Part shown: piece by piece, positions 26,495 through 34,813 of the stretch | How the letters are laid out: the number at the start of each line of letters is the position of its first letter | Position numbering within the stretch: position 1 is the first letter of the stretch | Source: Anaerocolumna sp. | GTDB taxonomy: Bacteria > Bacillota > Clostridia > Lachnospirales > Lachnospiraceae | Length of the DNA stretch: 64,000 nucleotides | Assembly (NCBI GenBank): GCA_029256725.1 | Contig: JAQSXJ010000005.1 | Coordinates: 1 to 64,000 of the forward strand | Direction: 5' to 3' | The notes under the pieces: model-generated | What the model was told of the DNA's origin: nothing | The model's input: the letters and a program-made list of their open reading frames with translations, nothing else | The model's database searches: none | Made by a program: the position numbers and the translations under genes

Positions 26495-29134
26495 GTGAAG
26501 GCTTACGGAGTAAATGAACTGAGAAAAATGTTCCTGGACTTTTTTGAAAGCAAAGGACATCTTAAGATGGACAGCTTTTCTTTGGTTCCCCAAAATGACA
26601 AGAGTTTATTATTAATCAATTCAGGTATGGCACCTTTAAAACCATATTTTACAGGTCAGGAGTTACCACCAAGAAATCGTGTAACCACCTGCCAGAAATG
26701 TATTCGTACCGGTGATATAGAAAACGTAGGTAAAACTGCCAGACATGGTACATTTTTTGAAATGTTAGGAAACTTCTCCTTTGGTGATTATTTTAAAACA
26801 GAAGCTATTCACTGGTCCTGGGAGTTCTTAACCGACGTAGTCGGTATTGATCCCGACAGATTATATCCTTCTGTATATGAAGAGGATGATGAAGCATTTG
26901 AAATCTGGAATAAAGAGATTGGCATTGCACCGGAGAGAATATTCCGTTTCGGAAAGAAAGATAATTTCTGGGAGCATGGTGCCGGCCCTTGCGGTCCCTG
27001 TTCTGAGATTTATTATGACCGCGGTGAGAAATACGGATGTCATAGTGAAGATTGTACAGTAGGCTGTGAGTGTGATCGTTATATTGAAATATGGAACAAT
27101 GTATTTACTCAGTTTGAGAGTGACGGTAATGGGAAATATACAGAGTTGGTTCAGAAGAATATTGATACCGGCATGGGACTGGAAAGACTTGCAACAGTAA
27201 CACAGGATGTAGATTCTATATTCGATATAGATACAATCAAAGCCCTTCGTGATAAAGTATGTGAAGTAGCAAATGTTACTTATAAGAAAGATCCAAAGAC
27301 AGATATATCCATTCGTCTGATTACCGACCATATTCGTTCTGTAACCTTCATGATCTCTGATGGTATTATACCTTCTAATGAAGGCAGAGGATATGTGCTT
27401 CGCAGGCTTTTAAGACGTGCAGCTCGTCATGGAAGGCTTCTTGGTATCAAGGACCGCTTCCTTGCAACCTTAAGTGCTACTGTAATTACTGAATCCAAAG
27501 ATGGTTATCCGGAATTGGAAGAGAAAAAAGATTACATCTTAAAACTTCTTACTATTGAAGAAGATAATTTTAATAAAACCATCGATCAGGGACTGAAACT
27601 TCTTTCTGATCTGGAGGAAGGCCTTGTAAAGGACAAGAAAAATATTCTTTCCGGAGAGGATGCTTTTAAGCTTTATGACACCTATGGCTTCCCTCTTGAC
27701 TTAACAAAGGAAATCCTTGAAGAGAAGGGTTTTGCAATAGATGAAGAAGGCTTTGCAGCAGCTATGAATGTTCAGAGGGAAACTGCTAGAAGTGCCCGCG
27801 CAGTTACGAATTACATGGGAGCTGATGAGACAGTTTATTTACAGTTGAATCCCGGTCTTACTTCAACTTTTGTTGGATATGAGAAGGATGAAGCTGATTC
27901 AAAGATAAATGCCCTTACAACGGAAACAGAGGTTGTTACAGAGCTACTGGCAGGTCAGAGAGGTACAATCTTTACCGTAGAGACTCCTTTTTATGCAACC
28001 AGTGGTGGTCAGGCAGCGGATGCCGGACTTATAACAACAGCTAATGCAGAATTTAAAGTTGAAGACACTATTAAACTTCAGGGTGGTAAGATCGGACATG
28101 TTGGTGTTGTAACAAAAGGTATGTTTAAAGCCGATGAAACCGTTCATCTTGCTATCAGTAAGGATAAGAGAGGCGATACCAGAAAGAATCACAGTGCTAC
28201 CCACTTGCTTCAGAAGGCACTTCGTCTTGTACTTGGTTCCCATGTTGAGCAGGCTGGTTCCTTTGTAAATGAAGAGAGACTGCGTTTTGACTTTACACAT
28301 TTTTCTGCACTAACCAAAGAAGAAATCAGTAAAGTAGAAGCTTTGGTAAATGAGCAGATTCAAACTGCATTGCCTGTAAATACCAATATTATGACAATAG
28401 AAGAAGCTAAGAAGACCGGAGCCATGGCGTTGTTTGGTGAAAAATACGGAGACAGTGTAAGAGTTGTAACCATGGGTGAGTTCAGCAAAGAGCTGTGCGG
28501 AGGTACCCATGTTACCAATACCAGTTCTATTCTGATCTTTAAGATTATCTCAGAAACAGGAGTAGCTGCTGGTGTAAGACGTATTGAAGCTCTTACCGGT
28601 AAAGGAGTATTTAATTTCTATGAAGAGCTTGAGAGCGAACTTCTAAAAGCTTCCAAGACAGCTAAGGCAGAACCTGCGCAGCTTTCATCCAAAATTGAGA
28701 GTCTTCAGGAGGAAATTAAGACGCTGCAGTCTGAAAATGAGAAATTAAAGAGTAAACTTGCTAAAGATGCACTGGGTGATGTAATGAATCAGGTAAAAGA
28801 AGTGAATGGTGTAAGACTTCTTGCTGCCAGAGTAGAAGGTGTTGATGTTAACAACCTTAGAAATCTTGGTGATCAGTTAAAAGATAAATTAGGTGAAGGT
28901 GTAATTATTCTGGCTTCTCCTGTGGAGGATAAAGTAAACCTTATCGCTATGGTTACAGATACAGCTATTGCTAAGGGTGCCCATGCAGGAAACCTTATCA
29001 AAGAGCTTGCTGTACTCGTAGGCGGCGGCGGTGGTGGCCGTCCAAATCTTGCACAGGCAGGCGGAAAAAATCCTGCAGGCATTGATGCACTGATTGAAGC
29101 AGCACCTAAGGCACTTGAAAAACAAATACACTAA
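26495..29134 (+). CDS. alaS: Alanyl-tRNA synthetase
   Basis: The 879-aa enzyme charges tRNA-Ala. It starts with GTG, supported by AGGAGG 8 bases upstream. The class II catalytic domain has motif 1 and motif 2 regions (SGMAPLKPYF; CIRTGDIENVGKTARH; FEMLGNFSFGDYF). Motif 3 is around MGLERL and the GRGYVLRRLLRRAARHG segment. The editing domain shows NHSATHLLQKAL (HxxxH) at about 568-580 and the second zinc motif KELCGGTHV near 667. A coiled coil (about 715-760) and the DHHA1-type glycine-rich end GGGGGGRPNLAQAGG follow. Complete, with its own promoter and terminator. Confidence 0.98.
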   Translation: MKAYGVNELRKMFLDFFESKGHLKMDSFSLVPQNDKSLLLINSGMAPLKPYFTGQELPPRNRVTTCQKCIRTGDIENVGKTARHGTFFEMLGNFSFGDYFKTEAIHWSWEFLTDVVGIDPDRLYPSVYEEDDEAFEIWNKEIGIAPERIFRFGKKDNFWEHGAGPCGPCSEIYYDRGEKYGCHSEDCTVGCECDRYIEIWNNVFTQFESDGNGKYTELVQKNIDTGMGLERLATVTQDVDSIFDIDTIKALRDKVCEVANVTYKKDPKTDISIRLITDHIRSVTFMISDGIIPSNEGRGYVLRRLLRRAARHGRLLGIKDRFLATLSATVITESKDGYPELEEKKDYILKLLTIEEDNFNKTIDQGLKLLSDLEEGLVKDKKNILSGEDAFKLYDTYGFPLDLTKEILEEKGFAIDEEGFAAAMNVQRETARSARAVTNYMGADETVYLQLNPGLTSTFVGYEKDEADSKINALTTETEVVTELLAGQRGTIFTVETPFYATSGGQAADAGLITTANAEFKVEDTIKLQGGKIGHVGVVTKGMFKADETVHLAISKDKRGDTRKNHSATHLLQKALRLVLGSHVEQAGSFVNEERLRFDFTHFSALTKEEISKVEALVNEQIQTALPVNTNIMTIEEAKKTGAMALFGEKYGDSVRVVTMGEFSKELCGGTHVTNTSSILIFKIISETGVAAGVRRIEALTGKGVFNFYEELESELLKASKTAKAEPAQLSSKIESLQEEIKTLQSENEKLKSKLAKDALGDVMNQVKEVNGVRLLAARVEGVDVNNLRNLGDQLKDKLGEGVIILASPVEDKVNLIAMVTDTAIAKGAHAGNLIKELAVLVGGGGGGRPNLAQAGGKNPAGIDALIEAAPKALEKQIH

Positions 29135-29139
29135 AACTA

Positions 29140-29185
29140 ATGGCTTTGTTTGGGGAGATTCTGAACCGGACAAAGCTATTTTTTT
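29140..29185 (+). terminator. alaS terminator
   Basis: A 10-bp stem (29140-29149 with 29170-29179, one G-U) is followed by a run of T residues to 29185. Confidence 0.8.
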
Positions 29186-29209
29186 ATGTATAGGATTGTG
29201 TGTCAAAGC

Positions 29210-29272
29210 TCAGTTTTTTCACAAGGGGACGGCGAATGGCACAAAACAGAAAGAACGAATGTGCCATTCGCC
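29210..29272 (+). repeat. REP-like hairpin element after alaS
   Basis: After the segment CAGTTTTTTCACAAGGGGAC comes a perfect 12-bp inverted repeat (29231-29242 with 29261-29272) with an 18-base loop. The left flank, read on the opposite strand, recurs at the right end of the large foldback at 51550-51762. GGGGACGG boundaries are typical of clostridial REP-type elements, to my memory. Confidence 0.6.
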
Positions 29273-29308
29273 TGAAATCATTGAGAAGCAAGGCTTGTTA
29301 TTTCATTA

Positions 29309-29542
29309 TTGATATGCATAGAATTCTCGCAGGATATTAAAATTACAGAGATTAATAATACTTTCGCCTCTATCTTATTAGAGCTGGAAAACATATCCTC
29401 CCTTTCCTCAGATCATGCCGCATCCACAGAAGAAATACTGGCTTCTATGGAGGAACAGAATCAAAGAATTCGAATTACCAACGATGAAATGTCCACGATG
29501 AGTGAATTGAGTGAAAATCTTCGCAATCAATTGAAGAAGTAA
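29309..29542 (+). pseudogene. C-terminal remnant of a methyl-accepting chemotaxis-type protein
   Basis: A 77-codon frame has heptad-rich helices ITEINNTFASILLELENIS, then ASTEEILASMEEQ and a final NLRNQLKK. This matches the last part of chemotaxis receptor signalling domains (AASTEE.SAS.EEQ). The sensor and most of the signalling hairpin are missing, and no ribosome binding site precedes the first ATG. It is best read as a leftover 3' end. Confidence 0.55.
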
Positions 29543-29676
29543 TTAAACAGATTAAATTAGTGAAACTTTAGCGAAAAGTGTTGTAAACACTAGTATTATA
29601 GGGCATTACATAAGCACAGAAGGACAGTAAAGTATGAGGTGCAGTGAAAGTAATTGTTCGAATATTAAAAAATATA

Positions 29677-29705
29677 TTGACAAAACATTAAGTAACCCAT
29701 ATAAT
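29677..29705 (+). promoter_or_regulatory. Consensus sigma-A promoter of rpsU
   Basis: TTGACA (29677-29682) and TATAAT (29700-29705) with a 17-base spacer lie about 80 bases before the rpsU start codon. A strong promoter is fitting for a ribosomal gene. Confidence 0.8.
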
Positions 29706-29785
29706 TATCCTAGTGCTATTCAAAAATATACCCAAACAGTTGTATAGGCACAATACACAACTGGAGGGAGGTTAGGTGTGAGACT

Positions 29786-29939
29786 ATGTCAAATGTTATT
29801 GTAAAAGATAATGAGACTTTAGATAGACTGTGCGAAGGCAGGCATTCAGCAGGAAATCCGTAAAAGAGAGCATTATGAGAAGCCGAGCGTAAGACGTAAG
29901 AAAAAGTCAGAAGCTGCTCGTAAGCGTAAATTCAAATAA
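29786..29939 (+). pseudogene. rpsU: 30S ribosomal protein S21, frame broken by a 23-nt gap
   Basis: ATG at 29786 gives [12 protein letters not shown], the start of S21. The expected SALRRFKRN segment is absent, and [19 protein letters not shown] to ARKRKFK continues in a different frame from 29829 to the TAA at 29937-29939. Four nucleotides (AGAC) lie where 27 are expected, so 23 are missing. As written, translation ends after about 20 codons. Promoter, GGAGGGAGG-type site and terminator are all in place. S21 sits at the mRNA exit channel and aids initiation. The lesion is either a sequence error or real loss compensated by another copy. Confidence 0.85.
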
Positions 29940-29971
29940 GTAGAATATCTAGTAGATTTATCTGCTTAAAT

Positions 29972-30001
29972 AACCCTTGAACAGGTGTTCAGGGGTTTTT
30001 A
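29972..30001 (+). terminator. rpsU terminator
   Basis: An 11-bp stem with one G-U pair (29972-29982 with 29987-29997) is followed by a T-run. Confidence 0.85.
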
Positions 30002-30073
30002 TTTTACCCAAATTTAGAAAACTATAATATAAACAGTGGTTTAAAGAAAATACATTCCTAGAATCGTATTTAC

Positions 30074-30236
30074 AGCAGCAAAGGACGTTGTTTTTTTTAT
30101 CAGAAATTAAAAAAGCAATTTCCGATAAGTCATATTATAGAAACAAAAGGCGTGTTTCTATAATCGGATGGACGGCAGCAAAGAGAGCTGCCTTTTATCG
30201 TAAATTAAGGTGCAATTTCCGATAAGTCATATTATA
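30074..30236 (+). repeat. Two-unit structured repeat element before yqfC (copy 2)
   Basis: The right unit (30174-30236) matches the units at 17059 and 17157 with a few changes. The left unit (30074-30139) is more diverged, especially in its first hairpin. The 34-base linker is almost the same as in copy 1. The whole two-unit layout is conserved, so it was copied or expanded as one element. Confidence 0.85.
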
Positions 30237-30300
30237 CGTATATCTCCACCATTTTACCCATATATTCTATCATAATCCAGAATAATATGGAGTCTTTGAG

Positions 30301-30681
30301 ATGCAGCATAAATTCAAATCAAAGCATGATAAAAACAAACAGACCTCAAATAAAGAGCTTTACAACCATATAAATAAAAGTAAGAAAAAAGATGAAGCAA
30401 ACAGGAGATCCTTCCTTGAGTCGGTTTCAGAACAGTTGAAGCTGCCTTCGGATATCCTGGCAGGTGCCCCTATCGTAACTGTTATGGGAAGGAATGAGGT
30501 ATGTATTGAGAATTATAAAGGCATACTTGAATATAATGACAAACTGATCAAGATTCTGTCCAAAGTCGGAACTATACGTATCGAAGGTAAAAATTTAAAT
30601 ATTTCATATTTTACAAATGACGAAATGCGTATAACCGGACTGGTATCCGCCATAACATATATAACACAGAAAGACTCCTAG
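30301..30681 (+). CDS. yqfC: Sporulation protein YqfC (YabP/YqfC family)
   Basis: The 126-aa protein has a basic, Asn/Lys-rich 35-residue extension followed by the YabP/YqfC domain: LPSDILAGAPIVTVMGRNEVCIENYKGILEYN, then IRIEGKNLNISYFTNDEMRITG. In Bacillus, yqfC and yqfD form a mother-cell (sigma-E) pair needed for efficient sporulation. Here too it is followed directly by yqfD, with phoH and ybeY beyond. GGAG lies 8 bases before the ATG. A later start without the extension cannot be excluded. Confidence 0.88.
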   Translation: MQHKFKSKHDKNKQTSNKELYNHINKSKKKDEANRRSFLESVSEQLKLPSDILAGAPIVTVMGRNEVCIENYKGILEYNDKLIKILSKVGTIRIEGKNLNISYFTNDEMRITGLVSAITYITQKDS

Positions 30682-30781
30682 TACATCACCTTCATTTAAT
30701 CAGTAGTATATGAAACTGGGATTTATTACATATACTGTGTAAAGATGCAAAAGATGTAATAACAATATCGGAGGGTGTCAG

Positions 30782-32020
30782 ATGGTAATATTGCTTCGTT
30801 GGCTGCAGGGATATCTGTTGGTACGGTTAAAGGGTATGTCTACAGAACGTTTTATAAATCTATGCAGTAATCGTTTTATTTTCTTGTGGGATTTAAAGGT
30901 TACGGATGAGGAATATGAATTTAAAATCAGGCTGAAAGATTATTACAAGCTGAAACCTTTTGCCAAAAAAACAGGAACAATCCCCTATATAAGAAAAAGA
31001 TATGGGCTGCCTTTTATCATACATACTTATAGAAAAAGAAGTGGATACGTAACTGGATTTTTGCTTTTTGCTGTTATTATATACATATTATCCCTATTTA
31101 TTTGGGATATTAATGTTTCGGGTGGATATACCTATACTCAGGAAGCAATAGTTAAATTCCTAAAGAACAATGAGATATACCCGGGCCTTCAAAAAAAGGA
31201 TATCAACAGTCAGGCTATTGAAGACTTGATACGACACAGCTATAACGATATAGGGTGGGTATCTGCGGAAATAAAAGGTACAAGGCTGATAATTAAGATT
31301 ACTGAGACAAATATGCCGGCTCCTGCTGTAACGGCTACGGAGAACTGCCATATTGTTGCCTCTAAGGATTGCATTATATCTCAAATTGTCACTCGAACCG
31401 GCTCGCCTATGGTAAGCATTGGGGATGTTGTAAAAAAAGGAGATATCATTGTATCCGGAGTAGTGAATATTATTGGGGATAATGAGACCCTTGTTAGAAA
31501 AGAACCGGTGATAGCAGATGCTGATATTATCGGTAAGACCTTCTATGAATATAATGACAAATTTTCACTTAATTATATTGATAAGATTTATACCGGCAGT
31601 GAGAAGAAGTCATACAGTCTATCTTTTTTTCTGAAAAAAATAAATTTATACAGACCTAGAATTCCCTATGAGAAGTATGATATAATTGGGAATGAGTTTA
31701 CGCTTCATTTAAATGAAGAATTCTATCTTCCGATTTCACTGACAGCAAACCGTTACCTGGCATATAATGAAGAAAAGAAAAAATATACAGAAGCGGAAGC
31801 AAAAGCGTTAGCTGAAATAAAATTAAATAGATTTATAAAGAAATTGGAAGAAAATAATGTTATAATACTGGAAAATAATGTTGAAATAGCCGTCAAAGGG
31901 AATGTCTGTACAGCAAATGGTAAACTTGTGGTATTAGAATCCGTGAAAGATTTTAAAGCTATTGATGACAATGAGTGGAGGATTATTGATACGGATGAGT
32001 CTGATAGAAACGATAATTGA
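30782..32020 (+). CDS. yqfD: Sporulation protein YqfD
   Basis: The 412-aa protein has the YqfD layout. A cytoplasmic N-terminal part (GYLLVRLKGMSTERFINLC) is followed by one transmembrane helix near residues 88-108 (TGFLLFAVIIYILSLFIW). Next comes a POTRA-like extracytoplasmic domain (FLKNNEIYPGLQKKDIN), then WVSAEIKGTRLIIKITE and a beta-rich part with KKGDIIVSGV. It is required for spore development in Bacillus and located in the mother-cell membrane. GGAGGG is 6 bases before the ATG. Its 3' end overlaps the start of phoH, indicating an operon. Confidence 0.92.
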   Translation: MVILLRWLQGYLLVRLKGMSTERFINLCSNRFIFLWDLKVTDEEYEFKIRLKDYYKLKPFAKKTGTIPYIRKRYGLPFIIHTYRKRSGYVTGFLLFAVIIYILSLFIWDINVSGGYTYTQEAIVKFLKNNEIYPGLQKKDINSQAIEDLIRHSYNDIGWVSAEIKGTRLIIKITETNMPAPAVTATENCHIVASKDCIISQIVTRTGSPMVSIGDVVKKGDIIVSGVVNIIGDNETLVRKEPVIADADIIGKTFYEYNDKFSLNYIDKIYTGSEKKSYSLSFFLKKINLYRPRIPYEKYDIIGNEFTLHLNEEFYLPISLTANRYLAYNEEKKKYTEAEAKALAEIKLNRFIKKLEENNVIILENNVEIAVKGNVCTANGKLVVLESVKDFKAIDDNEWRIIDTDESDRNDN

Positions 32021-33053
32021 TGTGCCTCTTGAGCATGAAAAAAATGTATTCGGCCAGTTCGATGCCTATGTAAAGATGATTGAAAGAACCCTTGGTGTAA
32101 CTATTATTGTCCGTGACAGTGAAATCAAGCTGATCGGAGAAAATGATAATGTTGCAAAAGCAAAAAGTGTATTTATGAATCTGTTGGAATTATCAAAGAG
32201 AGGTAATGTTATAACAGAACAAAATGTCAGTTATGCACTTTCTCTAAGCCAGGAGAACAAAGAAGCCGCCATAGTAGAAATTGATCAGGATCTTATTTGC
32301 CATACAATATCTGGTAAGCCGATTAAACCAAAAACTTTGGGACAGAAGGCATATGTTGATTTGATCAGAAAGAAAATGATTACTTTTGGAGCTGGTCCTG
32401 CCGGTACAGGTAAGACTTATCTTGCTATGGCTATGGCAGTAACTGCTTTTAAGAATGACGATGTAAGCAAAATCATTCTTACCAGACCTGCAATAGAAGC
32501 CGGAGAGAAGTTAGGCTTTCTTCCAGGAGATTTGCAGAGTAAGGTCGATCCTTATCTAAGGCCTCTTTATGATGCACTGTATCAGATTATGGGAGCAGAA
32601 GGATATTTAAAGAATACAGAAAAAGGATTAATAGAAGTAGCCCCCCTGGCGTATATGAGAGGGCGAACCTTAGAGAATGCCTTTATCATTCTGGATGAAG
32701 CACAGAATACAACACCGGCGCAGATGAAGATGTTCTTAACCCGTATAGGTTTTGGCTCGAAAGTTGTAATAACAGGTGACTTATCCCAGAAGGATCTGCC
32801 TAGTGGAACCCAGTCAGGATTAGATGTAGCACTAAAGGTGTTAAATAAAATTGATGACATTGGATTTGCTTATCTAAGCGGTCAGGATGTCGTAAGGCAT
32901 CCTCTTGTGCAGAAAATAGTTATGGCTTATGACACCTATGAGAGTAAAATAAGCAAAACTGAACTGAAAAGTGAAAAGTATGCGAAAAGAGGGCCGAAGG
33001 GAACCATAGCCAGAAATACAGAAAAGCCATACCGAAGAAAAAGACAGAACTAA
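31995..33053 (+). CDS. phoH: PhoH-family ATPase/RNA-binding protein
   Basis: The start at 31995 (352 aa) gives the usual MSLIETIIDVP N-terminus, with GGAGG 13 bases away. In-frame ATG 31962 or TTG 31986 are alternatives. An N-terminal KH-like region (to about 90) precedes the PhoH domain. That domain has Walker A GPAGTGKTYLAMAMA (about 134-148), RPAIEAGEKLGFLPGD, Walker B FIILDEAQNTTPAQMKMFLTRIG and a TGDLSQKDLP sensor. PhoH proteins are linked to RNA metabolism, often beside ybeY as here. It overlaps yqfD by 26 bases. Confidence 0.93.
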   Translation: MSLIETIIDVPLEHEKNVFGQFDAYVKMIERTLGVTIIVRDSEIKLIGENDNVAKAKSVFMNLLELSKRGNVITEQNVSYALSLSQENKEAAIVEIDQDLICHTISGKPIKPKTLGQKAYVDLIRKKMITFGAGPAGTGKTYLAMAMAVTAFKNDDVSKIILTRPAIEAGEKLGFLPGDLQSKVDPYLRPLYDALYQIMGAEGYLKNTEKGLIEVAPLAYMRGRTLENAFIILDEAQNTTPAQMKMFLTRIGFGSKVVITGDLSQKDLPSGTQSGLDVALKVLNKIDDIGFAYLSGQDVVRHPLVQKIVMAYDTYESKISKTELKSEKYAKRGPKGTIARNTEKPYRRKRQN

Positions 33054-33087
33054 TACTGCCGGATGAAGCAGGTGAATAGGTGAAGAT

Positions 33088-34332
33088 ATGACATCTGATA
33101 AGAAAAGAAGCAAAGGTAAACATGATGGAATACCAATATATCTGATGGCAGCTGTAGTTGCAATAGCAGTACTATCAGTGGCATTTCATCTTCAGGTACC
33201 GCTCATAAGCATTATTAGAGGAAGTATTTATGCAGCTCTTATTGTTATACTGATTATCTTGTATATAGATAGCATCAAAGAGAAGGATAGGTATAGTTCT
33301 CGTATTTCGAAAATATTTGTTGGAACGGCTATGGTTTCGCTGCCTGGAATATTGTTTTTAAGAACAGATTTTATGCCTCTTTTGTTAACAGGAGTGGTAT
33401 TTACCACAGTGCTATTAAAGAAAGAAGCAGGCATTTTTTATACCATTATACAGTTTCTTTTCCTGTATGCTGCCAGTCTTGCCTCCTTGGAAGACAGCAT
33501 CTTTTTGCTGGTAACCGGTATTTTAATAAGCCTATTGACAGTGTACAGGGTTAATTTCATACAGCTTATTTATAAAGTAGCTCTGGTCTTATCATTTGAT
33601 GTTATAATGCTTTTGATAAATTGTGATTTCGTTGTGAAGGATTTTATAAACCTACACAGTTTACTTACGCTGGGTTCTGTTTTGGCCGCCATTGTCCTTG
33701 GTGAGACAATGGGATATTTTTATCTGAAGAGATTAAATGAGGGGGCAATTCAGGATATTCCGGGAAGTAAGAAACCAACGGTTGAAGAGGTTATTAAAGA
33801 GGACTTTATTCTCTGTGAAATGTTAAAGGAGTCAGAAAAGCTTTATGAACACTCAAGGCAAATAGCCATTATAGCAGAGCAGGCAGCAACTGTATCCGGT
33901 TTGGATAAAAGAATAGCCAAAGCAGGAGGACTGTACCATGAGATCGGAAAGCTTAAGGGAAAGGATTATGTTGCAGAAGGGTTAGCGTTAGCGAAAACCT
34001 ATCAGCTTCCGGAGGCTGTTATAAATATCATTGCTTCACATAACTTGAAAACGGACAAGCCTACATCACCGGAAGGCGCATTGGTAATGTTCACTGTAAG
34101 TCTGGTAGCGGCGAAGGAATATTTCCTTACAGATAAAAAAGAGGAACAGACGAAAGAAGAAATAGCTGAGCTTATGGAGAAATTCACAAGCAACTTATTT
34201 ACCATGAGGTTAGAGAAAGAAAGCTTGATGAACTCAGGATTGACAGTTAAACAATACATACAATTAAAGAAGTTCTTTCTGAACTATTTTACACAGAAGG
34301 AGGCAACAATTGACACTGAATATAGAGTATGA
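33088..34332 (+). CDS. YqfF/PgpH-like membrane HD-domain protein, shortened and variant
   Basis: The 414-aa protein occupies the place of yqfF (pgpH) between phoH and ybeY. About six hydrophobic segments fill residues 15-205. A cytoplasmic HD-type domain follows from about 230: LYEHSRQIAIIAEQAA, AGGLYHEIGKLK, then VINIIASHN. It lacks the large N-terminal extracellular 7TMR-HDED domain of true PgpH. Its expected HD doublet reads HE, which removes a metal-binding aspartate. The partner sensor is therefore absent and phosphodiesterase activity toward c-di-AMP is doubtful. It overlaps ybeY by 23 bases. Confidence 0.8.
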   Translation: MTSDKKRSKGKHDGIPIYLMAAVVAIAVLSVAFHLQVPLISIIRGSIYAALIVILIILYIDSIKEKDRYSSRISKIFVGTAMVSLPGILFLRTDFMPLLLTGVVFTTVLLKKEAGIFYTIIQFLFLYAASLASLEDSIFLLVTGILISLLTVYRVNFIQLIYKVALVLSFDVIMLLINCDFVVKDFINLHSLLTLGSVLAAIVLGETMGYFYLKRLNEGAIQDIPGSKKPTVEEVIKEDFILCEMLKESEKLYEHSRQIAIIAEQAATVSGLDKRIAKAGGLYHEIGKLKGKDYVAEGLALAKTYQLPEAVINIIASHNLKTDKPTSPEGALVMFTVSLVAAKEYFLTDKKEEQTKEEIAELMEKFTSNLFTMRLEKESLMNSGLTVKQYIQLKKFFLNYFTQKEATIDTEYRV

Positions 34333-34813
34333 AACAGCGATTAAATTAGATATAGAGTATGAAACCATTATTTCAAAAGTAGTGGATATGGCAATGGATA
34401 CAGAGGATTGTCCTTATGAGGCTGAAATTAATGTTATCTTAACCGATAATGAAGAAATAAAAAATATAAATAAAAGCTATAGAGAGGTAGATGCACCTAC
34501 AGATGTCTTGTCGTTCCCCATGGTCGATTATGAAACTCCGGCAGATTTTTCTCATCTGGAAGACAATACGGACGATTATTTCAACCCTGAAACTGGTGAA
34601 CTACTCTTAGGCGATATAATAGTGTCTGTTGAAAAGGTTGTAACACAAGCACAGGAATATGGACATTCCAAGGAAAGAGAGCTGGGCTTTCTGATTGCCC
34701 ACAGCATGCTTCATTTGTTTGGATACGACCATATGGAGGAAGAAGAACGTAGGGTAATGGAAGAGAAACAGCGAATGATACTTGATAAGCTGGGAATTAC
34801 GAGGGAAATGTAA
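34310..34813 (+). CDS. ybeY: Endoribonuclease YbeY (rRNA maturation factor)
   Basis: The 167-aa protein starts with TTG at 34310, supported by AAGGAGG 6 bases upstream, and overlaps the previous gene. The zinc site HSMLHLFGYDHME has the three-histidine HxxxHxxxxxH pattern. Other marks are LTDNEEIKNINKSYR, PTDVLSFPM and LLGDIIVSVEKV. YbeY takes part in 16S rRNA 3' end processing and ribosome quality control. The phoH-yqfF-ybeY order is conserved in Firmicutes. The next gene starts inside its stop codon (TAATG). Confidence 0.95.
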   Translation: MTLNIEYETAIKLDIEYETIISKVVDMAMDTEDCPYEAEINVILTDNEEIKNINKSYREVDAPTDVLSFPMVDYETPADFSHLEDNTDDYFNPETGELLLGDIIVSVEKVVTQAQEYGHSKERELGFLIAHSMLHLFGYDHMEEEERRVMEEKQRMILDKLGITREM

